NCBI RefSeq assembly: GCF_018129405.1
Contig: NZ_JAFCLP010000020.1
Location: forward strand, 88,374-152,373
Length of the DNA: 64,000 nucleotides
Reading direction: 5' to 3'
Source of the DNA: Bradyrhizobium iriomotense
Lineage (GTDB): Bacteria > Pseudomonadota > Alphaproteobacteria > Rhizobiales > Xanthobacteraceae
Part shown: positions 56,875 to 64,000 of the stretch, piece after piece
Layout of the letters: each line of letters opens with the position of its first letter
How positions within the stretch are numbered: position 1 is the stretch's first letter
Made by a program: the position numbers and the translations under genes
The notes under the pieces: model-generated
What the model saw: the letters and a program-made list of their open reading frames with translations, nothing else
The model's database searches: none
Told to the model about the DNA's origin: nothing

Positions 56875-58080
56875 TCAGGTCGCGGCCGCCGCGGCGACCT
56901 GCGGCCGGCGCCTCCCGAGCATGATCAGGATCAGCACCGTCGCGCAGGAGCAGACGAAGGTGAGACCGAGCGCACTGCGGCTGCCGAACTGGGTGAGCAG
57001 GCCGGCCAGCAGCGGCGGAGACAGCGCGGAGGCGAGATTGAGCGGCAGAGCGATCATCGACATCGCCTTGGCGAACTCGGCCTGGTCGTAGAACACAAGC
57101 GGGATGGTCGCCCGCGCCACCGCCATCGCGCCGCTGCCGGCGCCATAGAGCAGGATGAACACCGCGACCGCCCAGGTCGCCCCCTCGCTCAGCATCAACA
57201 GCAGCATGGCCACGGGCAGCGCCGTGCCGGCGACGAGCCCCGTCGTAATGCCGTCCCACCGCCCGGCGCCGAGGAAGTCGAGCCCGCGGGCGCTGACCTG
57301 GATGACCCCGAGCATCGAGCCGAAGGCGACCGCCTGGGCCGGCGACAGACCCTCCGCCCGCAGCAGCTCGATGAACACGGCGCCGAGGCCGAAATTGACG
57401 AAGGCATTGAGGGTGATTGCGGACACGACAAGGCCGAACGTGGTGCGCGCAACCGGCGGCACATCCGCGTGCTTCGCCGGTGTGGGGCCCTCGTCCTTCG
57501 CGACGCTCCGGCGCGGCGCGGCCAGCGCATAGAGCGGGAGCGAGACCACGATCAGCATGGCGGCGTAGACGAGGCACGTCCAGCGCCAGCCGACGAGACC
57601 ATTCAGGAACGATGTCGCGGGCCAGAAGATGCTGCTCGAAAGCCCAGTCACCAGCATGAGCGCACCGATCGCGCTCTTGGCCTGCCGCCCGGCGACCTCG
57701 TTCAGCATGATATAGGCACCGGTCGAGAGCGTGGCGCTGCCGGCAAGGCCGAAGACGATCCAGGCGGCGAAATAGAGCACGGGGTCGCGCGCGAAGAACA
57801 GCAGCACGAAGCCGGGCACGCTGACGACCGTGCCGATCATCATGACCTTGCGCGCACCATGCCGCGCGAAAGTCTTGGCGAGCCACGGCGCGCACAGCCC
57901 CATGGTGACATAAAGTGTCGAAGTGCCCGCAAACACCATCGGCAGGCTCATGCCGAGATCGGCGGCAAGGTCGCGGCCGATGATGGGCGGAAGGCCGATC
58001 GTACCCCATCCAATGAGCTGGGTAATTGCAAGCACCAGCAGGACCCCGATGAGCCTGCCGTTAGATTTCAAGAATCGCAT
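56875..58080 (-). CDS. MFS transporter
   Basis: 401 aa, 12 predicted spans. Recognisable parts are the N-terminal LAITQLIGWGTIGLPPIIGR and the loop 2-3 region APWLAKTFARHGARKVMMIG, a variant of the MFS Gly-x-x-x-Asp-Arg motif. It resembles transporters of the oxalate/formate and monocarboxylate type. The substrate is unknown. It is on the same strand as the CoA-transferase and BKACE genes, separated by 134 bp from the latter. Confidence 0.8.
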   Translation of the reverse strand: MRFLKSNGRLIGVLLVLAITQLIGWGTIGLPPIIGRDLAADLGMSLPMVFAGTSTLYVTMGLCAPWLAKTFARHGARKVMMIGTVVSVPGFVLLFFARDPVLYFAAWIVFGLAGSATLSTGAYIMLNEVAGRQAKSAIGALMLVTGLSSSIFWPATSFLNGLVGWRWTCLVYAAMLIVVSLPLYALAAPRRSVAKDEGPTPAKHADVPPVARTTFGLVVSAITLNAFVNFGLGAVFIELLRAEGLSPAQAVAFGSMLGVIQVSARGLDFLGAGRWDGITTGLVAGTALPVAMLLLMLSEGATWAVAVFILLYGAGSGAMAVARATIPLVFYDQAEFAKAMSMIALPLNLASALSPPLLAGLLTQFGSRSALGLTFVCSCATVLILIMLGRRRPQVAAAAAT

Positions 58081-58214
58081 TCCAAACGTCGCCTGCCCGG
58101 CAGGCGCCGATCACGCCTGTGGCACCCGTCTTACCCGGAGACTCAGCGCGCGGGAACGCCGGCCACCGAATGGCAGCAGGCAGCCGGGAGCATGTCAGGA
58201 GGAGGCAGTAGCCC

Positions 58215-59042
58215 CTATCCCGCAATCCCTAGCAACGATCGCGCCTCGGCGGCGGTCGCGACGCGCCGGCCGTGGCGCGCGACCGCCTCGCAGGCGACGG
58301 TCACGAGCTCCGCGTTGCTGGCGGCGAGGCGCGTCTTGTCGATCCTGATATTGTCCTCGAGCCCGGTGCGGACTGCGTCGGCGCCCCGCGCGAGCGCCCA
58401 GCCCATGACCTCGGCCTGATGGCGTCCGATCCCGGCGGCCGTCCACGTCGCTTGCGGGACCAGCCGCTTGAGCTCTCCCAGGAGAATGTCGAGGACATGC
58501 TCGTCCGCGGGCATCGCGTTCTTGACGCCCATGACGAACTGCACATGCGGACGCGCGTCGATCAGCCCGGCCTCGATCAGGCGGCGGGCCCCGTGCAGAT
58601 GCGACAGATCGAAGATCTCGATTTCCGGCCGGATGCCATTGGCCTTCATGCCGGTCGCGAGCGTTTCGACCAGAGCAGCGCTGTTCTCGTAGACGATCGT
58701 CGGAAAGTTCACCGAGCCCGTGGAGAGCGAGGCCATGTCCGGCTTGAGATAGAGCGATGAGCCGCGCGCCGAGGGATCGCGCCCTCGCCCGCCGGTCGAG
58801 AACTGAACGATCATCCCCGGACAATGTATCCTGATGCCCTCCTGCACCAGGGCAAAGCGCTCGGGATCCGAGGACGGCGTCTCGTCATCGTTGCGAACAT
58901 GGATATGGGCGAGCGTGGCGCCGGCCTCGAAGGCCTGGTGCGTCGACTCGATCTGTTCGGACGGCAGGATGGGCACCGCCGGATTGTCCTTCTTGCGCGG
59001 AACGGAGCCGGTGATGGCGACAGCAACGACGACGGGGTTCAT
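58215..59042 (-). CDS. BKACE family protein (beta-keto acid cleavage enzyme, DUF849)
   Basis: 275 aa TIM-barrel enzyme. ATLAHIHVRND has the zinc-binding HxH near residue 48. VNFPTIVYENSAALVETLAT and IEIFDLSHLHGARRLIEAGL are the usual substrate and metal segments. VMGVKNAMPADE and TGLEDNIRIDK complete the family pattern. BKACE enzymes cleave a beta-keto acid with acetyl-CoA to acetoacetate plus an acyl-CoA; the founding member works on 3-keto-5-aminohexanoate in lysine fermentation, but most members use other substrates. ATG 59042 has CCAGGG just upstream. Confidence 0.88.
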   Translation of the reverse strand: MNPVVVAVAITGSVPRKKDNPAVPILPSEQIESTHQAFEAGATLAHIHVRNDDETPSSDPERFALVQEGIRIHCPGMIVQFSTGGRGRDPSARGSSLYLKPDMASLSTGSVNFPTIVYENSAALVETLATGMKANGIRPEIEIFDLSHLHGARRLIEAGLIDARPHVQFVMGVKNAMPADEHVLDILLGELKRLVPQATWTAAGIGRHQAEVMGWALARGADAVRTGLEDNIRIDKTRLAASNAELVTVACEAVARHGRRVATAAEARSLLGIAG

Positions 59043-59160
59043 CCCTGGACCTCATGATGATCGCGCTCGCGCGCATACAGTCGAATAGACACATAACGCC
59101 GGAAGCCCTGCCGCTGCAAACATCATCCGATCGCAGCGGCATTGCCTCGTCAGGTGGCCA

Positions 59161-60558
59161 TCAGGTCGGGACTGCGGCCGCACCGCTCGCCGCCTGCGCA
59201 CGCTGCCGCTCATAGTCGGCCCGCGGCATCGGAACGGCCTTGGGATTGCCGAGATCGTCGATGCGAATCCGATAGGTTTCCCGCGCCGAGACGGCCGCCA
59301 GCGCCGCGATGACCGTGATGCCGAAGGCGATCGCCCCCACCGTCAACGGAATGTTGGCCGAGCCGGGAGGCGCCACGGTCGCAAACAGGGCCGGAAGCAA
59401 CGCGGTGATCGTCGTTCCGATGTTCTGCGAAATCGCCATCGCCGACACCCGGGTGCGCGTCGGAAACAGCTCCGGGTAGAAGCTCGGAAAGATCGCGTTG
59501 TAGCCCTGGTAGACGACGCCCCACATCAGGAGCGACAGCAGGATCGCGAGCGGCACGTTCCTGATGCTGATGGCATAGAGATAGCCGAAAGCGAGCAAGC
59601 CGGAGAGCAGCGCGCCCACGATGATCGGAGGCTTGCGGCCGACCTTGTCGGAGAGATTGCCGACGAAGGGAATGACGAACACCGCCAGCATGTTTCCGAG
59701 CACCGGGATCCACAGATAGACGTCCTTGGCAAAACCGATGCCATAGGCCGGCTGGACCGCATAGGCCGCACCGAAGATGGTCGCAACGACCGGGATGACG
59801 TTCATCAGGGCCATGCAGATGACCCTGAGCATGTCGCGCCAGCTCAGCTTGATGGCCTGGACGATGGGCGCCCGCGGCGTTTCCCCCTGCTCGCCCTCGC
59901 GGGTGAAGGCCGGGGTTTCGTCCACTTCGCGGCGAATGATGTAGCCGGCGACGATGACGAAGAAGCTGAGCAGGAAGGGAATCCGCCAGCCCCAGCTGTT
60001 GAAGGCCTCCGTCGGCATATAGGCCGCCAGCGGCAGGAAGACGGCTGCTGCGAGAATTTGTCCGGCCTGAACGCCCTGAAGCGCGAAGCTCGCGTAGAAG
60101 CCACGCCGGCCGAACGGCGCGTGCTCCAGGATCATCGAGCTCGCGCCGGAGATTTCACCGGCAACGGCAAATCCCTGCACGAGGCGCAGGATGACGAGCA
60201 GGATCGGCGCCAAAATGCCGACCTGCTGATAGGTCGGCAGAAGACCGACGGCCATGGTCGAGATGCCCATCAGGAACATGCAGACGATGAGCACGGTCTT
60301 GCGGCCATGAGTGTCGCCCCAATGTCCGAGGACGAAGGCGCCGATGGGACGCGCCACATAGCCGACGCCATAGGTCGCCAGCGATGCGACGATTGCGACG
60401 GTGGGATTGTCCGAGGGGAAGAAGATTTGCGGGAAGATCAGCGAGGCGGCAGTCGCGTAGATGAAGAAGTCATAATATTCGAGAGCCGACCCAATCCAGC
60501 CGCTCGCAGCAGCCTTCTTGGACTGACTCCTGTCATGGATCGCGCGAGTCGTGGTCAT
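59161..60558 (-). CDS. MFS transporter, metabolite:H+ symporter type
   Basis: 465 aa from ATG 60558, with GGAGGAATTTC upstream. ALEYYDFFIYATAASLIFPQ is the start signature of the MHS subfamily; LGHWGDTHGRKTVLIVCMFL is the loop 2-3 MFS motif; VGNLSDKVGRKPPIIVG is its repeat in the second half. The family carries organic acids, betaines and similar compounds with protons. The divergent AllE-like gene raises the possibility of a ureide or purine-related substrate, though this is only inferred. Confidence 0.87.
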   Translation of the reverse strand: MTTTRAIHDRSQSKKAAASGWIGSALEYYDFFIYATAASLIFPQIFFPSDNPTVAIVASLATYGVGYVARPIGAFVLGHWGDTHGRKTVLIVCMFLMGISTMAVGLLPTYQQVGILAPILLVILRLVQGFAVAGEISGASSMILEHAPFGRRGFYASFALQGVQAGQILAAAVFLPLAAYMPTEAFNSWGWRIPFLLSFFVIVAGYIIRREVDETPAFTREGEQGETPRAPIVQAIKLSWRDMLRVICMALMNVIPVVATIFGAAYAVQPAYGIGFAKDVYLWIPVLGNMLAVFVIPFVGNLSDKVGRKPPIIVGALLSGLLAFGYLYAISIRNVPLAILLSLLMWGVVYQGYNAIFPSFYPELFPTRTRVSAMAISQNIGTTITALLPALFATVAPPGSANIPLTVGAIAFGITVIAALAAVSARETYRIRIDDLGNPKAVPMPRADYERQRAQAASGAAAVPT

Positions 60559-60742
60559 TTCAGAAATTCCTCCTCTGGGTTTATCGACGTCCCGTTGGCG
60601 GGCTTCGTTCGAAATCGGACAGCACTCTCCAGGCGCTCTGCGGAGCTTCGCGGAGCGCTTGTCACTTGCCGATGGCTGTCTGATTGGTCGCAACAATAGG
60701 CTTTCGCCGGGCTAACACAATTACCCAGTTATGCGATAAACC

Positions 60743-60755
60743 TAACATGATGTTA
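60743..60755. promoter_or_regulatory. Operator-like palindrome between divergent MFS and allE-like genes
   Basis: TAACATGATGTTA is a perfect 13-bp palindrome in the 366-bp divergent region 60559-60924. No canonical promoter stands out. Such a site could bind a GntR-type dimer and control both genes. Confidence 0.45.
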
Positions 60756-60829
60756 TCTTGGCCGGAGGACGTTGACCGACCGCCGTTGCGATACACCACG
60801 CTGTCATCTATCAAATCGAAGGAGCCGAC

Positions 60830-60910
60830 ATGAAAAGAACCACACTCATCAGCGTCGCAACGCTCCGGTCTTCCGCCGACGCTTCGCCGCAACACGCTGT
60901 CGCGAGTTGA
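60830..60910 (+). CDS. Short open frame with strong ribosome-binding site, possible leader or gene remnant
   Basis: 26 codons from ATG 60830, preceded by AAGGAG at ideal distance. The first half (MKRTTLISVATL) looks like the start of a secretion signal, and the rest is abruptly polar and ends 15 nt before the allE-like start. It may be the 5' remnant of a deleted exported protein such as a solute-binding protein, or a coupling leader peptide. Confidence 0.4.
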   Translation: MKRTTLISVATLRSSADASPQHAVAS

Positions 60911-60924
60911 CCAGGGAATTTCAG

Positions 60925-61722
60925 ATGCACCCCACCGATCTGCCAGTTCAACCCGGCGTCGTTCGTCCTGGCGCGATCGGCCACAGCCGCGCAGTCATCG
61001 GCCGCAATTTCGCGTTCATCCCGCCTGAAGGCGTGTTGAAGAGCCGCCTGCCGGCGTGGTCATCAACGACGGTGCGTTTCCTGGCGGCGCCGACGCTTGG
61101 AGCCGAGTTTGCGCAGTTCATGCTGGAGATCGACCCCTCGGGCGGCACAGCCCAGCCAATCTGCGTGGATCTTCAGCATTTCTTCTACGTCGTGACGGGA
61201 GCCGTCGACATCAGCGTTGGGAGCGACGCCCTGACCTCGCTGACGCAAGGTGGCTTTGCCTATATTCCGCCGGGCACGTCTTTCAAGATGCACTGTCAAC
61301 CCAGCGCGCCCGCCCGCGTGATCGCGGTCAAGAAGCGCTATGAGGCGGCCGAGGGCATCGCGGCACCAACGGCCATCATCGGTCAACAGCAATCGATGCC
61401 GATGACGAACCACACCGGACTACAGGGGCGCGGCTTCAAGCACCTGCTGCCGATGGGCGACTTGCGATTCGATTTTGAGATGAACCTGATGTTCTTCCAA
61501 CCCGGCGTCTGTTTTCCAGCCGTCGAGACCCACATCATGGAGCACGGATTGCTCATGCTGGAGGGCCAAGGTTTGTACTATCTTGGCGATAGCTGGCATG
61601 AAATCTGGGTTGATGACTTCATCTGGATGGGATCGTTCTGCCCGCAGCAATTCTATCCCACCGGCTCGAGCCAGTCGGTCTATCTCTTGTATAAAAACGT
61701 CAACCGGGATGTTGTGCTCTGA
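60925..61722 (+). CDS. allE: (S)-ureidoglycine aminohydrolase-like bicupin
   Basis: 265 aa from ATG 60925 with AGGGAA upstream. It has two cupin domains. The second carries the manganese site E201-T-H203-x-x-x-H207 and Q241/Q242, matching the ligands of plant and bacterial ureidoglycine aminohydrolase. The enzyme releases ammonia from (S)-ureidoglycine to give (S)-ureidoglycolate in purine/allantoin breakdown. The N-terminal cupin has FFYVVTGAVDI without a full metal set, as usual. No other allantoin gene is within the window, apart from a possible transporter next to it. Confidence 0.85.
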   Translation: MHPTDLPVQPGVVRPGAIGHSRAVIGRNFAFIPPEGVLKSRLPAWSSTTVRFLAAPTLGAEFAQFMLEIDPSGGTAQPICVDLQHFFYVVTGAVDISVGSDALTSLTQGGFAYIPPGTSFKMHCQPSAPARVIAVKKRYEAAEGIAAPTAIIGQQQSMPMTNHTGLQGRGFKHLLPMGDLRFDFEMNLMFFQPGVCFPAVETHIMEHGLLMLEGQGLYYLGDSWHEIWVDDFIWMGSFCPQQFYPTGSSQSVYLLYKNVNRDVVL

Positions 61723-61765
61723 CAGAGGCTGCCAAGCGACGCGGGCGGCTCGTCGTGTGCGGCTG

Positions 61766-61969
61766 CTAGCTTCCCGGCGCATTCTCGCCGGCTTCGCGGC
61801 CGGGCACGCTGACATGAACTTCGTGGCCCTCACGTAAGGCCAGCGACGCCGCCGCGACTGCCGACTCGAACGCAGCTTCCTTGGTGGCGTATCTGCTCTT
61901 GACGTCGCCGTCGTGCAGCACGCCCCATTCGTGCTGCACCGGCACGACCGCGTATTGGGCAAGGCCCAT
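61766..61969 (-). CDS. Small DUF2188-like protein
   Basis: 67 aa from ATG 61969, with GGAGGAGGAG upstream. VVPVQHEWGVLHDGDVKSRY, TKEAAFESAVAAASLALREG and HEVHVSVPG follow the pattern of DUF2188 and related small stress proteins (Trp-x-Val, then Thr-Lys-x-Glu-Ala, then a closing beta strand). Function unknown. It is downstream of the sugar dehydrogenase gene only on the same strand order, with 35 bp between them. Confidence 0.7.
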   Translation of the reverse strand: MGLAQYAVVPVQHEWGVLHDGDVKSRYATKEAAFESAVAAASLALREGHEVHVSVPGREAGENAPGS

Positions 61970-62004
61970 GGTCTCCTCCTCCAGCTCTCTAACTAATCCA
62001 TGCT

Positions 62005-63339
62005 CTATCGCTGCGTAAGCTGCGGATGCGCCGCGCTTACCCGCCACACCGTGTTGCCGCTGTCGTCGGCGACCAGCAGCGCGCCGGTCTTGTCGATGGC
62101 GACGCCGACAGGACGGCCGCGCGCCTGGTTGTCGCTGTTGAGGAAGCCGGTCACGACGTCCTGCGCCGGTCCGCTCGGCTTGCCATCGCTGAACGGCACG
62201 AACACGACCTTGTAGCCGTTCAGCACCTGCCTGTTCCAGCTGCCGTGCTCGCCGACGAAGGCGCCGCCGCGATAGACGCTCGGCAGGCTGGTCCCTGTAT
62301 AGAAAGCCATTCCGAGCGGGGCGACATGCGAGCTCAGCGCGTAGTCGGGCACGATCGCCTTGGCGACGAGGTCAGGCCGCTCCGGCTTGACGCGGGGATC
62401 GACGTGCTGACCGTAATAGCTGTAAGGCCAGCCGTAGAAGCCGCCGTCCTTCACCGATGTCATGTAGTCGGGCACGAGGTCGGGGCCGAGCTCATCGCGC
62501 TCGTTCACCACCGTCCACAGCGCACCGGTCTGCGGCTCAAAGCTGAGGCCATTCGGATTGCGCAGGCCGCTTGCAAAGATGCGCCAGCGGCCGCTGTCGC
62601 GGTCGACCTCGAGGATCGCGGCGCGATTGTGCTCGGCCTCCATGCCGTTCTCGGTGATGTTGCTGTTGGAGCCGACGCCGGCATAGAGCCTTGAGCCGTC
62701 GGGGCTGGCGACCAGGCTCTTGGTCCAGTGATGGTCGATCGGGCCACCCGGCAGCGGCGTCAGCACCGTGCCCGGCGCGGTTATCTTCGTGTCACCTTCG
62801 GTGTAGGGATATCTGACGATAGCGTCGGTGTTGGCGACATAGAGATCGTTGCCCACCAGCGCGACGCCGAACGGCGAATTGAGATGATCGAGGAAGGCGC
62901 TCTGCGTATCGGGCACGCCGTCGCCGTTCGTGTCACGCAGCAGCGTGATGCGATTGCTCGGACCGGTATCGCCGCCTGACGTCGCCCAGGACTCGACATA
63001 GCCGATCACGATTTCCTTGGGCCGCTTGATCGGGGCGCCCTTCGGCGACTTGGATTCCACCACCAGAACGTCGCCGTTGGGAAGCACATAGAGGAAGCGC
63101 GGATGCTGCAAGCCCGTCGCGAACGCCTTGGCCTGCAAACCTTCCGCGACCGTGGGCGTCTCGTCCTTCTTCCAGCCGACGATACGCGCGATATGCATCG
63201 GCGGCAGCAGGTATTGCTGGATCTCGGGGAGCTTCGGGTTGGCGCCGATCTGCGCCTTGGGATCGCCGCTGCCGTCATCGCAGCCGGCGAGGCACAACAA
63301 CGAGCAGCACGCAAGCGCGCGGGCAATCGAGGACTTCAT
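62005..63339 (-). CDS. PQQ-dependent sugar dehydrogenase-like lipoprotein (sorbosone dehydrogenase family)
   Basis: 444 aa from ATG 63339. The N-terminus is a lipoprotein signal ([12 protein letters not shown], with the lipobox Cys at residue 20), so the mature protein is membrane-anchored in the periplasm. The beta-propeller includes [40 protein letters not shown] with a calcium-like site, [20 protein letters not shown], and [20 protein letters not shown]. It is similar to soluble glucose/sorbosone dehydrogenases. The ATG overlaps the stop of the DUF2231 gene upstream, so electron transfer to that membrane protein is plausible. Confidence 0.87.
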   Translation of the reverse strand: MKSSIARALACCSLLCLAGCDDGSGDPKAQIGANPKLPEIQQYLLPPMHIARIVGWKKDETPTVAEGLQAKAFATGLQHPRFLYVLPNGDVLVVESKSPKGAPIKRPKEIVIGYVESWATSGGDTGPSNRITLLRDTNGDGVPDTQSAFLDHLNSPFGVALVGNDLYVANTDAIVRYPYTEGDTKITAPGTVLTPLPGGPIDHHWTKSLVASPDGSRLYAGVGSNSNITENGMEAEHNRAAILEVDRDSGRWRIFASGLRNPNGLSFEPQTGALWTVVNERDELGPDLVPDYMTSVKDGGFYGWPYSYYGQHVDPRVKPERPDLVAKAIVPDYALSSHVAPLGMAFYTGTSLPSVYRGGAFVGEHGSWNRQVLNGYKVVFVPFSDGKPSGPAQDVVTGFLNSDNQARGRPVGVAIDKTGALLVADDSGNTVWRVSAAHPQLTQR

Positions 63340-63788
63340 CGCGCAACTCCCACGCCGTGGCGATAGACCATGGCCCAGCCGAGCCAGCCGGTGACCGGCA
63401 GGATCAGCACGGTGATCACCGAAAGGATGAGCCCGGTCGGCCACACCGAGGTCCAGCCATCGCGCGTGTGGATCAGGGCATTGATGATGGCGAGGACCAG
63501 CGCCACCACGTTGCCGAGCAGATGCGGCCAGGCCGGCGGCTGCGCGCGCACCAGGCGGTTGCCGAGGAAATCGGTCAGGCCCGCGATCGCCGCCAGTACG
63601 CCGAAGATGACGCCGACGAGCAGCAGCCAGGCGGAGAAATTCGCCCACATGATCTCGGCGCTGACGACATAGGCAATGTCGGTCAGCAGCGCCCCGATGA
63701 AGCACGCGATCGGGATCGGCACCAGCATCGGATGAATCGGATGGCCCGCGATCTGCGCGGTGCTGTACACGCGCCCGTCTTGCTGCAC
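63336..63788 (-). CDS. DUF2231 family membrane protein
   Basis: 150 aa from GTG 63788 with GAGGCAGGA upstream. [20 protein letters not shown] is the DUF2231 signature; four predicted spans follow. Members often pair with sugar or cytochrome-linked dehydrogenases and may bind haem through the conserved His residues, though this is not proved. It overlaps by 4 nt the downstream sugar dehydrogenase lipoprotein, so they form an operon. Confidence 0.85.
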   Translation of the reverse strand: MQQDGRVYSTAQIAGHPIHPMLVPIPIACFIGALLTDIAYVVSAEIMWANFSAWLLLVGVIFGVLAAIAGLTDFLGNRLVRAQPPAWPHLLGNVVALVLAIINALIHTRDGWTSVWPTGLILSVITVLILPVTGWLGWAMVYRHGVGVAR

Positions 63789-63865
63789 GGTCCTGCCTCG
63801 TATGGCTTTCGCCCTGCCCGACCGGCCAACTCGCGCTTGCGGCGAAGGTTCCTACTGCAGCGCGG

Positions 63866-64000
63866 TCAGAGCGCGCCTGCCTGATACGCCGCATATGCGC
63901 GTTTCAAGCCGTCGCGAAGCGAGGTCGTGGCACGCCAGCCGAGCTTGTCGAGACGGCTGACGTCGAGCAGCTTGCGCGGGGTGCCGTCAGGCCGCGAAGT
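63866..64000 (-). CDS. fcl: GDP-L-fucose synthase, C-terminal end only
   Basis: The last 44 codons before the stop at 63866 are visible: [20 protein letters not shown] is the typical end region of GDP-L-fucose synthase (GDP-4-keto-6-deoxymannose epimerase/reductase), followed by [14 protein letters not shown]. The 5' part lies beyond the right edge. It would provide GDP-fucose for surface polysaccharides, the only sugar gene in the right part of the window. Confidence 0.7.
   Translation of the reverse strand, partial: TSRPDGTPRKLLDVSRLDKLGWRATTSLRDGLKRAYAAYQAGAL

Overview
The window looks like a chromosomal segment of an alphaproteobacterium, most likely Bradyrhizobium or a close relative. 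This is inferred from the high GC content, the order of the ribosomal and RNA polymerase genes, the protein sequences, and several short palindromic repeat families of the kind seen in Bradyrhizobium. No species is assigned.

Left part (1-15.5 kb, all minus strand). This is the transcription/translation core, read right to left: secE-nusG, rplK-rplA, a D-2-hydroxyacid dehydrogenase, rplJ-rplL, then rpoB-rpoC, ending in a strong intrinsic terminator at 1641-1666. A flavin-dependent amine-oxidase-like gene runs off the left edge.

Middle part (15.5-43.3 kb). Between the secE promoter (15384-15412) and the tRNA-Trp gene (43204-43279), which in many bacteria sits directly upstream of secE, lies about 27 kb of surface-sugar genes. 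A short minus-strand operon (SIS-domain isomerase, flippase-like membrane protein, zinc-type sugar methyltransferase) diverges from a long plus-strand operon. The long operon encodes two NAD-dependent epimerases, a nucleotidylyltransferase-kinase fusion, a HAD-like protein, an APH-like kinase, a split transketolase, two DegT-type aminotransferases, a 2OG-Fe(II) oxygenase with a 'sporadic carbohydrate cluster' partner protein, a methyltransferase, a WbuC-like cupin, a second flippase-like protein and a large polytopic membrane protein. Two more methyltransferases, a Gfo/Idh/MocA oxidoreductase, a GT-C-like membrane protein, two small membrane proteins, a GT2 glycosyltransferase and an FkbM methyltransferase follow. 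Decayed tails of a phage-type repressor and a tyrosine integrase lie next to the 3' end of tRNA-Trp, which suggests past integration at that tRNA. My reading is that the region makes and attaches an unusual sugar, probably long-chain or branched, through polyprenyl-linked intermediates. The product cannot be read from sequence.

Right part (43.3-64 kb). This is ordinary metabolic gene content: a serine hydrolase, two SDRs, a histidine phosphatase, an ArgE-like deacetylase, a LysE exporter, a TetR-controlled acyl-CoA dehydrogenase/phosphotransferase pair, a RidA protein, a family III CoA-transferase, two MFS transporters, a BKACE-type enzyme, an AllE-like bicupin, a PQQ-type sugar dehydrogenase lipoprotein with a DUF2231 membrane protein, and the 3' end of a GDP-L-fucose synthase gene. 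Dispersed palindromic repeats are concentrated here, and one sits in the leader of the TetR gene.
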